DNA of 64,000 nucleotides from DATLNF01 sp963765815 (lineage in GTDB: Bacteria; Actinomycetota; Actinomycetes; BP-191), in the NCBI GenBank assembly GCA_963765815.1, contig CAVXXT010000003.1:642317-706316 (forward strand), given 5' to 3'. The position numbers were made by a program, and so were the translations under genes. Shown here piece after piece: positions 8,385 through 17,374 of this stretch (positions within the stretch are counted from its first letter, which is position 1; the number at the start of each line of letters is the position of its first letter). Below the pieces are notes generated by a model that was not told the origin of the DNA, did not search any database, and worked only from the letters and a program-made list of their open reading frames with translations.

Positions 8385-9152
8385 TCAATCAGGAGCGCCA
8401 GCGACGATGCCGATGTCTTCCACGGTGATCGTCAGGCGCGCCCCGGTGATCGTGTAACTCGCTTCGCCGGCCTGGATGATGTCAACCGTCGGCGCCCACG
8501 GCGACGGGCAACCCACCGCGTCGATCGTCACATCACCGAACCGCATGCTGAGCCGGCCAACGGAGACCGCGAGGCGTGCCGAGGTGCAGCCTGGTGAGGT
8601 CGCCACGAGCGTGCCGTCGCTGCCGAACTCGAGGATGACGCGGCTCTGCTCCGGTACCGAAGACGCCACACCGGCACGCAGCACTGTGTCGACCCTCCAG
8701 CGCGTGCCGACGAGCGAGCGATCGGGATCGGCCACCCTCCGGTCGAGCAGGTGAAGCGTCGCATCGGCCGCCGCGAGGGTCAGATTGTCCCCGTTGAGAG
8801 CAACTCTCGTACCTCCCTGCAGGATGTCGGCCAGCCACTGGTCTTGGAGGTGGCGCGCCGCGTCGCAGCCGATGTCGGTCATCGTCATGCCGCCGAGAAC
8901 CACAAGTCGGTCGTCGGAGACGCGGTACGGCGCACCCAGTGAGTTGCAGCCGGCTGTCACGCTCAGCTGGCCCCGTTCGAATGCGAGTCTGATCGTCGTC
9001 CCGGGCACGATCTCGCGGCCGACTACCGATTGCGCGAGGAAGACCCGCCCATCCAAGGGTCCCCGTTGTGCATCTGGCCTTGCGACGCCAGCCCCGCACC
9101 CTCCGATCAACAGGACCGCTACGAGCATCACCGTGCTCGGCAACACGACCAT
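8385..9152 (-). CDS. META-domain lipoprotein
   Basis: A 255-residue secreted lipoprotein. The signal peptide VMLVAVLLIGGC gives a lipobox with Cys19. Two META-like repeats follow: one with LSVTAGCNSLGAPY and MTMTDIGCD, and a second with SRVILEFGSDGTLVATSPGC and the matching VTIDAVGCP. META/HslJ domains are small beta folds in envelope proteins linked to stress or antibiotic tolerance; there is no catalytic assignment. I chose the ATG at 9152; an upstream frame extension to 9314 would run through the tRNA remnant and is rejected. This is the last gene before the island boundary. Confidence 0.8.
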   Translation of the reverse strand: MVVLPSTVMLVAVLLIGGCGAGVARPDAQRGPLDGRVFLAQSVVGREIVPGTTIRLAFERGQLSVTAGCNSLGAPYRVSDDRLVVLGGMTMTDIGCDAARHLQDQWLADILQGGTRVALNGDNLTLAAADATLHLLDRRVADPDRSLVGTRWRVDTVLRAGVASSVPEQSRVILEFGSDGTLVATSPGCTSARLAVSVGRLSMRFGDVTIDAVGCPSPWAPTVDIIQAGEASYTITGARLTITVEDIGIVAGAPD

Positions 9153-9238
9153 CCGACACCCACCCCGGGGCCTAACAGCGTGATCCACAACAGCTGACAC
9201 TTTGGCCTCACCCCGGGTCGTAGAAACCGGTCGGCGCC

Positions 9239-9302
9239 TGACCTGCGGAAATACTGGTGGGGCAGGCAGGGCTCGAACCTGCGGCCAAAGGATTATGAGT
9301 CC
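9239..9302 (-). repeat. Left attachment-like repeat: 3' half of a CAT-anticodon tRNA
   Basis: On the minus strand this reads as the 3' half of a tRNA: anticodon loop CTCATAA (9293-9299), T arm GCAGG-TTCGAGC-CCTGC (9266-9282), acceptor strand CTGCCCC-A and encoded CCA (9255-9265). The 5' half is missing. Beyond 9302 the stem no longer pairs and no GGGGCAG acceptor strand is found. The 14 bases after the CCA side (TGACCTGCGGAAAT) are also repeated at the right end. It is a direct repeat of 63942-64000 with a few differences, which fits a displaced tRNA end left by an integrated element. Confidence 0.75.
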
Positions 9303-9402
9303 GCGGTGGCTCATGTCGGCTGGTGCCGTCGAGTCCGTTACCGCAGGTCACGTGCCATGTAGTCGCTTCTCCGTGCCGCCGCGTAGCGGCGTGACACGCC
9401 TA

Positions 9403-9424
9403 GTTTGCCAGCAATCTGCCAGCA
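9403..9424. repeat. Tandem TTTGCCAGCA motif near the left island end
   Basis: Two TGCCAGCA units 11 bp apart (TTTGCCAGCAA then TCTGCCAGCA). The same 22-bp sequence with one C/T change occurs at 63866-63887, in the same orientation, on the inner side of the other tRNA repeat. Short direct repeats flanking a core like this resemble integrase arm-binding sites. Confidence 0.5.
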
Positions 9425-9490
9425 CGAATAGCGGTTGGCGCCGTCGTCGCAGATCCGGCTCGCCATCTGCCGTTCCGGCATGCTGACAGC

Positions 9491-10075
9491 GTGGGCACCC
9501 TTCTGGCCGGAAGCATCGCGCGTCTCTTCGTCCTGAGCGAGGACTGCGCACCGGGCGGGTGCGGCGACCCGAATCGGTCGCTGAGCGAGTACGTCATGAT
9601 CGTCGTTCTCGTCGTCGCTGGAACCTGCGCAGCCCTCGCGTTCGTCGCCGTCGCCCTGCAGCGCCTTGTAGGAGCAGCGCGACATGCGGCACGAGCGAAC
9701 GCCGCTGGATGGTTGCTGCGGATCGCGGTTGGTCTTCTGGTCGGCGGCGCCGTACTCATAATCGCCGCCAAGACCTCCGCATTCTCCTCTCAGGGGTACG
9801 CGTGCGTCGGGGACGGACGCCGGATGCGCAGCGCGAGCGGTTCCTTTCTGGCCTCGGTGATCCCGGCATCCGATCCACTGCTGCTACCGGGTACACGGTG
9901 CGAACTCACCTTTGACGACGGGACGATCGAGACGGTCTTCTCGCCCTGGGAAACAGACCGCGGGGCAGCAGTCACTAGCGTCGTGCTCGCCAGTGCGGCC
10001 ACGGCGCTTGCCCAGCATGTTGCCGGCCGGTTCATGAAGGAGCGCCAGACATCAAGCACCTTGGCAGTTCCTTAG
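9491..10075 (+). CDS. Hypothetical membrane protein
   Basis: A 194-residue protein of unknown family starting at a GTG. It has two clear membrane helices, VMIVVLVVAGTCAALAFVAV (about 35-55) and AAGWLLRIAVGLLVGGAVLI (about 70-90), then an extracytoplasmic-looking domain of about 60 residues with two cysteines (YACVGDGR and GTRCELTF) that could form a disulfide, and a third weakly hydrophobic stretch before a charged tail. This is the first gene inside the left island boundary. There is no neighbour on the same strand that suggests a role. It could be a cargo membrane protein or part of an incomplete element. Confidence 0.5.
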   Translation: MGTLLAGSIARLFVLSEDCAPGGCGDPNRSLSEYVMIVVLVVAGTCAALAFVAVALQRLVGAARHAARANAAGWLLRIAVGLLVGGAVLIIAAKTSAFSSQGYACVGDGRRMRSASGSFLASVIPASDPLLLPGTRCELTFDDGTIETVFSPWETDRGAAVTSVVLASAATALAQHVAGRFMKERQTSSTLAVP

Positions 10076-10505
10076 GCGGCCCCTAGTCTCGGCAGATGGG
10101 TGACTCCGACAACGCGGTACGCCGGGCCTCGACCAGGTCCACGCAGCTGGTCGCGCGCACTGGGCCGACAACGACGGCCAGGGTCGTGCGAACGCTGTTC
10201 TTGCCGGGCTGAAGCTTCGCGACCTCCTAGACCCGCAGGCCGTGGTTGACGACATGCGAGCGCGTGGCCACGACGAGCGCAGCCTTGCCCGACTAGGCAA
10301 GATGATCGACTCGCTGGACCTGCTGCTCACGCCCGGGCCGCGGCCGCGCGTAGGGCCCTTCCGCTAGCCGTACGGATCCACCGCTTCTCTGATCTGCGGT
10401 CCACACCAACCTCTAGGCGCCCGGCTTCGGCCGCGGTGCCCGCGCACCGCGATGCGCCCGCCACAGCCCGCGTAGAGAGGCGAGCGCGACACGCAGGCGT
10501 CTCGC
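10076..10505 (+). other. Gene-poor stretch with possibly decayed coding sequence
   Basis: No intact gene is visible between 10076 and 10505. An ATG at 10096 opens a frame (MGDSDNAVRR...) that stops after about 38 codons. A different frame, closed upstream by a stop and without a start codon, reads coding-like residues (LAGLKLRDLLDPQAVVDD and RSLARLGKMIDSLDLLL) up to a stop at 10367. This looks like a frameshifted or truncated small gene, but I do not recognise it. Confidence 0.3.
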
Positions 10506-11183
10506 TCAGGGTGCGGTGAGGATTTCGAAAGCAGCGACGCCTTGGTCGCGGAGGGTGGTCGGAACGAGCAACCACGCCGCGCACTCGGGATCAGCAAGTT
10601 CCTTCGCTCCGCGCACTCGACTGATATCGGTGCGGCTCATCTCTGCCCGCAACTCGAAAGGATCGTCCACGAGGGAGCATATGAGTGCGAGGTCACGCTC
10701 ATGTCGGGACTTTTCTCCGGGCAACGTGCAGGCACGGCCCTTGATGACGATCGCACCGAGCAGCGACGGGCGCGGCAAAAGCCCAACCCGTCCTTGGTGC
10801 CGAACTTCGACGAGCTCCGTGCGGTCGAGCGCCTGAGTCCCAGCAGGGACCTCGATCGTCCGGCCAGGCGGCGTCGTCGTGAGGTCCGTCCTCGGGCCCA
10901 GGCCCTCCGGTGCAAGCACGTCCACCGTTACCGGCCGATGCCCGGCTTCCCGCACATATCGGTGCGCGCGACCGTCCGGCGTTATCGCCTCAAGTGCGAA
11001 GCCGTAGCCCACTAAGGCCGCCACGAGACTACGGAGAGCGGTCTGGTCGGTGCGGACGTCGGCGACGATGTCGCCGTCCTGACTGATCTGCGGTGGCACC
11101 TGGCCGTGCTCTAGGGCGTGCAGCAACACCATCTGCCCTCCGATCAAGGTCCACCGGATTGGCAGTTGACCCAGGTCAAGCAA
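10506..11183 (-). CDS. AbiEii-like nucleotidyltransferase (candidate toxin)
   Basis: A 225-residue protein of the nucleotidyltransferase fold. The motif TLIGGQMVLLHALEHG followed by SQDGDIVADVR matches the G-G and D-x-(D/V) pattern of AbiEii/AbiGii-type enzymes; AbiEii toxins inhibit growth by modifying tRNA or other RNAs. A TTG at 11183 is the only start codon downstream of the preceding stop in this frame. The upstream residues SPVDELWSLLLDLGQ also look conserved, and the partner gene is in the same frame with a single TGA between, so read-through or an unusual start is conceivable. It pairs with the HTH gene at 11241-11930, as antitoxin and toxin do in AbiE systems. Family membership is probable; toxin activity is inferred. 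Confidence 0.65.
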   Translation of the reverse strand: MLDLGQLPIRWTLIGGQMVLLHALEHGQVPPQISQDGDIVADVRTDQTALRSLVAALVGYGFALEAITPDGRAHRYVREAGHRPVTVDVLAPEGLGPRTDLTTTPPGRTIEVPAGTQALDRTELVEVRHQGRVGLLPRPSLLGAIVIKGRACTLPGEKSRHERDLALICSLVDDPFELRAEMSRTDISRVRGAKELADPECAAWLLVPTTLRDQGVAAFEILTAP

Positions 11184-11240
11184 GAGGCTCCAGAGTTCGT
11201 CGACCGGTGACGCGAGTGGGGGGCAGGGTGACGATGCTCG

Positions 11241-11930
11241 TCACACCACGTCCCGAAGCCTCTCGCGCAGCAACCGTGCCCCTGCATCGACCGCACGGGG
11301 CTCGGGCGACTCGAGCAGATCCGCCGCGAGGGCCGCGGGACCGACCTCACGACTTGCGAACGGCCACACATCTCGCGGCAGTCGCACCAGCAGGTTGGCG
11401 CCTGCTGGAACCCTCTTGGCGTGCCATCGCTCAGCGAGTTTGGACCACTCCGCGGGACGGACGTAGACCTCCGCGATGGGGTCGAGGCCCATGAGATCCG
11501 CGCCGGCGGCGACCGCTCTATTGAGTCCCGCTGGTAGGGCCCCATTCCCATTCGCTTGCAAACGTCGCAGTGCAGCCGGATGGACCAGAACCGGCAGTAC
11601 GTCACTTCGCGAGCGCAGTAGCGCGCGCCATTCGGCGGGGCTTGCGCCGTCGAGTTCGCGCACACGTGCTCGAACCTGGCTTCGGGCAACCGAAGACAGC
11701 CACGGTGCTGAGCCACCGTCGAGGATGTCGAGCAATCCCCACGCGCGCGCAGGCGCCATTGGACGTCCGGACGCCCGCGGGTGCGCGGACCAGTCCGCGA
11801 GGGCGTTGGCGTCGATGAGCCAGAGCCGACCGCTGCGTCGCGCGTTGAGCCGACCGGCACGCAACAACTGCTCGACGCGTGAGCGGTCAACTTGAAGTCG
11901 CGACGCGACTTCGGCTACCGACAGATCCAC
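11241..11930 (-). CDS. AbiEi-like helix-turn-helix protein (candidate antitoxin)
   Basis: A 229-residue protein with an N-terminal excisionase/MerR-type helix-turn-helix: LSVAEVASRLQVDRSRVEQL then RRSGRLWLIDANALADW (residues 3-47). The C-terminal part (about 70-229) is compatible with the AbiEi antitoxin C-terminal region and contains VYVRPAEWSKLAERW. In AbiE systems this partner binds inverted repeats in its own promoter and counters the nucleotidyltransferase encoded next to it. The start is the GTG at 11930, with AAGGAG 7 bases upstream. Two matching repeats (11940-11948 and 11969-11977) flank the likely promoter, consistent with autoregulation. The local DNA upstream is noticeably richer in A+T than its surroundings. 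Confidence 0.6.
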   Translation of the reverse strand: MDLSVAEVASRLQVDRSRVEQLLRAGRLNARRSGRLWLIDANALADWSAHPRASGRPMAPARAWGLLDILDGGSAPWLSSVARSQVRARVRELDGASPAEWRALLRSRSDVLPVLVHPAALRRLQANGNGALPAGLNRAVAAGADLMGLDPIAEVYVRPAEWSKLAERWHAKRVPAGANLLVRLPRDVWPFASREVGPAALAADLLESPEPRAVDAGARLLRERLRDVV

Positions 11931-11939
11931 GAGATCTCC

Positions 11940-11977
11940 TTACAAGAACCCTCCGATTTATCAGAGGCTTCCTGTAA
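11940..11977 (-). promoter_or_regulatory. Inverted repeat at the AbiE-like operon promoter
   Basis: TTACAAGAA (11940-11948) and TTCCTGTAA (11969-11977) form an inverted repeat with one mismatch and a 20-bp spacer, directly in front of the HTH gene's ribosome site. AbiEi-type antitoxins repress their operon by binding two such repeats; that this one does is inferred. Confidence 0.5.
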
Positions 11978-11998
11978 TGGTATCGGCTTAAGAATGGT

Positions 11999-12034
11999 AC
12001 ATCAAGCATCCGGTTGAACGGATGCTTCATGTAA
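11999..12034. promoter_or_regulatory. Long palindrome between AbiE-like and gal genes
   Basis: AAGCATCCG-N6-CGGATGCTT is a perfect 9-bp inverted repeat (12005-12028), extended after one mismatch by TACAT/ATGTA. There is no T-run. It could be an operator for a gene on either side or a hairpin; the nearest start codons are 11930 on the minus strand and 12208 on the plus strand. Confidence 0.4.
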
Positions 12035-12207
12035 GACTACGCGTGCCGCTGGGCGACAGCCAATGCATCGGACCTTGTAGCCGTCCGCGGAGGCCGCAAC
12101 GCGGCGTCAGGCCTGGACCAGGGACGGATGGCCGTGCGCCGCGCGGCGGGCGCCGAGCCGCGAGATTTGTTAGAAGATGTGCGCTACGCCACGAACGGAC
12201 ATTGCCG

Positions 12208-12362
12208 ATGACAGCCGAGCCGCCTCAGCCAGATGAGATCGCCGAACCCGCCCCGCCCGGCCCGGCTTCGTCGGGCCGGCGCGTGGTGGGCGGTGTTCTG
12301 ACCCGCCGCGACGAGGTCAAGGACGACGGGCGGCGCATCTCCTTCTATGACCAGATCACCGC

Positions 12363-12366
<4 letters not shown>
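12208..12366 (+). CDS. Small protein resembling the detached N-terminus of GalT
   Basis: A 52-residue ORF directly ahead of galT with a GTGA overlap. Its C-terminal part, VLTRRDEVKDDGRRISFYD, resembles the first segment of actinobacterial galactose-1-phosphate uridylyltransferases (pattern K-T-x-x-R-L-A-D-G-R-x-L-I-x-Y-D), which is absent from the galT ORF itself. The first 30 residues are rich in Pro, Glu and Ala and look disordered. I infer that the N-terminal strand of GalT is supplied as a separate coupled peptide, or that a former single ORF was split. The start is the ATG at 12208. It could also be an unrelated leader peptide. Confidence 0.5.
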
Positions 12367-13348
<982 letters not shown>

Positions 13349-13352
<4 letters not shown>

Positions 13353-14503
13353 CGGGCGAAATCATTCCCGCGGCGTACCGCAGGTTCCAAGGTAGGTACG
13401 GCGGTCGGCCCGACGGCCAGTGGACCGCGCCCGGTCGGGTCAACCTCATCGGGGAGCACACCGACTACTCCGGCGGCTTCGTCCTGCCGATCGCGATCGA
13501 CCGGCGGACCGGCGTCACCGCCCGGTCCCGCGACGACGGCGTGTTCAGGGTCAGCTCGGCACAGCTCGGGGACGCCCCCGCCGTCGTCGTGGCCGACCTC
13601 GAGCCGGGGCCGATGGCCGGCTGGTGGGCGTACGCCCACGGGATGGCCTGGGCGTTGCGGGAGCTCGGGGTGTCACCGCTCGGCGCCGACGTCCTCATCG
13701 ACACCGATGTGCCCCTGGGCGCCGGCCTGTCGTCGAGCGCGGCGCTGGAGGTGGCCGTCGGCCGGGCGCTCGCCGACCTCGCCGGCGCCCTCGTCGAGCC
13801 GGCCGCTCTCGCGATGTGCGCACAGCGGGCCGAGCGGACGTGGACCGGCACCCCTTGCGGAGTGATGGATCAGATGGCCTCGAGCTGCGCCCGCGCCGGG
13901 CATGCGCTCCTGATCGACACGCTCTCCCTCGACATCGAGCACGTCCCGTTCGACCTCGAGGCTCGGGGGCTGGAGATCGCCGTCGTCGACACGCGCGTCC
14001 GGCACGCGCACGCCGGCGGGGAGTACCCGCGCCGGGTCGAGCAGTGCGCGGCCGCAGCAGCGGTCCTGGGGGTCGAGCGGCTGCGTGAGGCCACCCCGGA
14101 GTCGGTCGATGCCGCTGCTGACCGGCTCGGCGAGTTGCTCCACCGACGAGCTCGGCACGTGGTGACCGAGAACGCCCGGGTCCTCGAGGCAGCGACGATC
14201 ATGCGGCAAGGAAGCCTCGAGGACATTGGCCCGCTGCTCGCAGCGTCCCACGCGTCACTCCGGGACGACTTCGAGGTGTCCGTCGCCGAACTCGACACCG
14301 CCGTGGCGGCGGCGCTGGCAGCGGGCGCCCTCGCCGCGCGCATGACCGGCGGCGGCTTCGGCGGCTCGGCCATCGCGCTCGTCGAGGCCGGGCGCGCCAC
14401 GGCGCTCGCCGCATCCGTGCGTGATGCGTTCGAGGAGGCCGGCTTCCGAGTGCCGGAGGTCTTCACCGCCGGGCCCGCCGGCGGTGCTAGGAGGCAGTGG
14501 TGA
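13349..14503 (+). CDS. galK: Galactokinase
   Basis: A 384-residue GHMP kinase that phosphorylates galactose at C1. It carries the galactokinase signature GRVNLIGEHTDYSGG (about 29-43), the GHMP ATP loop PLGAGLSSSAALE (about 122-134), the catalytic Asp segment GVMDQMAS and the third motif TGGGFGGSAI (about 331). I chose the GTG at 13349, which overlaps the galT stop (GTGA), over an ATG at 13331. The length is normal. It ends in a GTGA overlap with the M24-like gene at 14500, making a compact gal operon. No gal repressor or transporter lies alongside; sugars may enter by the transporters further right in the island. Confidence 0.93.
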
Positions 14504-15570
14504 GCGAGCTGACGGAGAAGCGGCGACGGGTTCACGACCTGCTGGCCGCGCTCGACCTGGACGCCCTGGTGCTGCGCAGCCCGGGCAACGTCGCGTGGTA
14601 CACGGGCGGCGGACGGAGCCACGTCCTCGCTCTGCAGGACGTCGGCACGGTCGACCTGGTCGTGACGGCCGGCGGGGAGCGCGTGGTGGTGCCGCGCAAC
14701 GAGGTCGACCGGATGCTTTCGGAGGAGCTCGGCGAGCTCGACCCGGACGTCCACGTCGTCGGCTGGGCGGAGGACCGCGTGGCGGCGCTGCCGAGTGGCC
14801 CCCGGGTCGGGTTCGACGTCGCGCCGCCCGGAGCGCGGGACGTCGCAGGCGATGTCGAGGTGCTGCGCAGGTCGCTCACGACGTGGGAAGTGGACCGCTA
14901 CCGCTCGCTCGGCAGGGATGTCGCCAAGGTCTTCACCGACGTGGTGTCGGACGCCGAGCCGAACGACACGGAGCGGGCGCTGGCCGCCGCGCTCGGCGGT
15001 GCGCTGCTCGAGATCGGCGCCGACCCGATCGTCCTGCTGGTGGGCGGCGAGCCGCGGATCGCGAAGCACCGCCACCCGCTGCCGACCACCGGAAGACTGG
15101 GCGGCCTTGCCATGGTCGTTGCCTGCGCCCGGCGGGACGGCCTCGTCGCGGCGCTCACCCGGCTGGTGGCCTTCGGCGGTCTCACGCCGGAGCTGACCGA
15201 CTCGTACGCGCGCCTGCTCGAGGTCGAGCGGGCGTTCCTCGAGGCGACGCGCCCGGGCAGAGACGTCGGCTCTGCCTACCGATCCGGTGCGGCGGCGTAC
15301 GCCGTGCACGGCTTCCCCGCCGACGAGGCGGAGCGGCATCACCAGGGCGGGCCCATCGGCTACTTCGCCCGTGACTACGTGGCGACCGCGGACACCTCGG
15401 CGGTCGTGGCGACGGCGCAGGCCTTCGCCTGGAACCCCAGCGTGCCCTCGTTGAAGGTCGAGGACACCGTTCTGGCCGGATCAGACTCGACGGAGGTGCT
15501 CACCGTCGACCCCCGGTGGCCGACGGCTATCGTCGGGGGCCTGGCCCGGCCGCTCGTCCTCTCGCAGTAG
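14500..15570 (+). CDS. M24 peptidase-like protein, metal ligands apparently lost
   Basis: A 356-residue protein with the creatinase/Xaa-Pro-peptidase layout: an N-terminal domain with LDALVLRSPGNVAWYTGGGR and a C-terminal pita-bread domain with RHHQGGPIGY (the M24 His region). In active M24 enzymes the first metal ligands lie in a segment like D-x-G-x-x-x-x-x-x-x-x-D; here the equivalent stretch, AMVVACARRDGLVAALTRL, lacks this pair. It may therefore be a non-peptidase member. It is the third gene of the gal operon (GTGA overlap with galK), so a function in sugar metabolism or regulation is possible. The start is the GTG at 14500, where the overlap is. Confidence 0.65.
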   Translation: MSELTEKRRRVHDLLAALDLDALVLRSPGNVAWYTGGGRSHVLALQDVGTVDLVVTAGGERVVVPRNEVDRMLSEELGELDPDVHVVGWAEDRVAALPSGPRVGFDVAPPGARDVAGDVEVLRRSLTTWEVDRYRSLGRDVAKVFTDVVSDAEPNDTERALAAALGGALLEIGADPIVLLVGGEPRIAKHRHPLPTTGRLGGLAMVVACARRDGLVAALTRLVAFGGLTPELTDSYARLLEVERAFLEATRPGRDVGSAYRSGAAAYAVHGFPADEAERHHQGGPIGYFARDYVATADTSAVVATAQAFAWNPSVPSLKVEDTVLAGSDSTEVLTVDPRWPTAIVGGLARPLVLSQ

Positions 15571-15585
15571 CGGACCCGACCGCGC

Positions 15586-17253
15586 TCAGTCGAACTCACC
15601 TGCTGCTAGGCGGGCGCGCAGCTCCGAGCGGCGGATCTTGCCGGACACCGTCTTCGGCAGCGCGTCGACGAAGTGCACCTCGCGCGGGTACTTGTACGGC
15701 GCCGTCACGGTCTTCACGTGGTCGGCGAGCTCTGTCGCGAGCTCGGGGGAGCCGGCGTACCCGTCCGCCAGAATGACGAATGCAGTGACCCGCTCGGTCC
15801 GCTCCGGATCGGGCCGGCCGACGACCGCCGCCTCGACGACGGCAGGGTGCTCGACCAGCGCGCTCTCCACCTCGAACGGGCCGATCCGGTACGCCGACGA
15901 CGTGATCACGTCGTCCGATCGACCCTCGAACCAGAAGTAGCCGTCCTCGTCCTTCGCCGCCTTGTCGCCGGTGAAGTACCAGCCGTCGCGGAACACCAAC
16001 GCCGTGGCTGCCGGGTCGCCGACGTACTCGCGGAACAGGCCGAGCGGCCGCGGCTCGGTACGCACCGCGATGTTGCCCACCTCGCCCACGGGGACCGGTC
16101 CGCCGAAGTCGTCGACGACGTCGACGTCGTAGCCGGGCGCAGGCTTGCCCATCGACCCGGGACGAACGGGGACGCACCGGTAGTTAGCGACCAGGTTGGT
16201 CGTCTCGCTCTGGCCGTAGCCGTCGTAGACCGTGAGCCCGCCGGTGCCCTCGCGCCACGCACGGATCACCTCGGGGTTGAGCGGCTCGCCGGCCGAGGTG
16301 CAATGCCGGAGTCGCGACAGGTCGTGCGCGGTGAGGTCGGCCTGGACGAGCAGTCGGTAGAGCGTCGGCGGCGCGCAGAACGACGTGATCCCGTGCCGCG
16401 AGACGGTCGAGAGGATCGTGTCGGCGTCGGGCTTGCCGAGCGCGACCTGCACGACGGCGACCCGCTCGTGCCACTGGCCGAACAGCCCGCCCCATGCCGC
16501 CTTCGCCCAGCCGGTGTCGCTGACCGTCCAGTGCAGGTCACCGGGCCGCAGGTCCTGCCAGAAGCGGGCGGTGATGACGTGCCCGAGCCCGTACGACGCC
16601 TGGGTGTGCAGCACCATCTTCGGGTGCGCGACCGTGCCGCTGGTGAAGTAGACGAGCAGCGGGTCGTCAGCGGCACTGGGGTCGGGGTCGGTCGGGCCGT
16701 CGCCCGCCGCGGCGCAGAGGTCGCCGAACAAGAGCCAGCCGTCACGAGGCTCCGGCGAGCCGACGCAGATCCGGTGTGCGACGTCGACGCCGCCGGCGAG
16801 TGCGTCGTCCACCTTGTCAGCGCCGGCCGCGTCGGTGACCACGACGGTCGCACCGCCCGCGCGCAGGCGGTAGTCGATGTCCTTCGCCGTCAGCAGGCTG
16901 GGGCCGGGCATCGGCACCACGCCGAGGCGGATCGCGCCGAGCATCACGGCGTACCACTCGGGCATCCGCGGGAGCATCACGAACACCCGGTCGCCCTTCC
17001 CGACGCCGAGGTCGGTCAGCGCCCGCGCGAAGATCCGCGACTCGCGGGCCAAGTCGGACGCACTGTGCCGGGAGACCTCCGCTCCCGCGCCGTCGAGGGA
17101 GAGCAGCGCGAGGGCTCCGGCGTCTTCGGCAGCCCACCGCTCGACGATGTCGAGGACCGGGTTGAAGCGGGTCGGCACGTCGAGGACGAAGTCGCGGCGG
17201 GCCTGCTCGTGGTTGGTGAACGTGGGGTCGGACTCGCGCGTGGGAGCGCTCAT
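15586..17253 (-). CDS. AMP-dependent acyl-CoA synthetase (medium-chain/ACSM-like)
   Basis: A 555-residue ATP-dependent acyl-CoA ligase of the ANL superfamily. The phosphate loop is VYFTSGTVAHPKMV, the A5 motif YGQSETT, A7 is WYFTGDKA, and the C-terminal catalytic Lys lies in PKTVSGKIRR. The arrangement resembles acetoacetyl/butyryl or ACSM-type synthetases rather than long-chain FadD enzymes; the substrate is unknown. The ATG at 17253 follows GGAGGAGAAGTG. It is divergent from the CocE-like hydrolase, with a candidate operator (17298-17323) between. Released acyl groups from ester-decorated glycosides could be activated here, which is an inference from context. Confidence 0.85.
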   Translation of the reverse strand: MSAPTRESDPTFTNHEQARRDFVLDVPTRFNPVLDIVERWAAEDAGALALLSLDGAGAEVSRHSASDLARESRIFARALTDLGVGKGDRVFVMLPRMPEWYAVMLGAIRLGVVPMPGPSLLTAKDIDYRLRAGGATVVVTDAAGADKVDDALAGGVDVAHRICVGSPEPRDGWLLFGDLCAAAGDGPTDPDPSAADDPLLVYFTSGTVAHPKMVLHTQASYGLGHVITARFWQDLRPGDLHWTVSDTGWAKAAWGGLFGQWHERVAVVQVALGKPDADTILSTVSRHGITSFCAPPTLYRLLVQADLTAHDLSRLRHCTSAGEPLNPEVIRAWREGTGGLTVYDGYGQSETTNLVANYRCVPVRPGSMGKPAPGYDVDVVDDFGGPVPVGEVGNIAVRTEPRPLGLFREYVGDPAATALVFRDGWYFTGDKAAKDEDGYFWFEGRSDDVITSSAYRIGPFEVESALVEHPAVVEAAVVGRPDPERTERVTAFVILADGYAGSPELATELADHVKTVTAPYKYPREVHFVDALPKTVSGKIRRSELRARLAAGEFD

Positions 17254-17297
17254 CACTTCTCCTCCGCGCGCAGGGCTGCCGAGCCGCGACGTTCGAT

Positions 17298-17323
17298 CGT
17301 GCGAAGTCTTCCATGATCGGACA
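17298..17323. promoter_or_regulatory. Candidate operator, CGTGCGA-N12-TCGGACA
   Basis: Inverted half-sites in the divergent promoter between the acyl-CoA ligase and the CocE-like gene. The same half-sites recur upstream of rhaB/GH127 (20405-20438), and related ones near the deoR gene, the ABC operon, GH106/binding protein 3 and the heparinase-like genes. Confidence 0.4.
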
Positions 17324-17374
17324 TAGCCGACCAGATGCGCGATAGCCTCGGGCGAACTGCGGTTGAGGGGTGTC

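Noticed and set aside
8385..9314. Longer start for the META lipoprotein
   Set aside because: The extension passes through the tRNA remnant and hides the signal peptide that starts at 9152.
9255..9330. An intact tRNA at the left boundary
   Set aside because: T arm, acceptor 3' strand and anticodon loop are present, but the 5' half does not pair (stem broken after three pairs, no GGGGCAG strand), so it is a remnant.
9202..9486. An open frame reading GGAGRARTCG across the left boundary
   Set aside because: It is the translation of the tRNA remnant on the opposite strand, a common artefact; no protein family matches.
13870..15342. A 490-codon antisense frame over galK and the M24-like gene
   Set aside because: Typical high-GC shadow frame, Arg/Ala/Ser-rich low-complexity, opposite to well-supported genes.
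15673..17316. A 547-codon plus-strand frame over the acyl-CoA synthetase
   Set aside because: Antisense shadow; the minus-strand gene has all ligase motifs.
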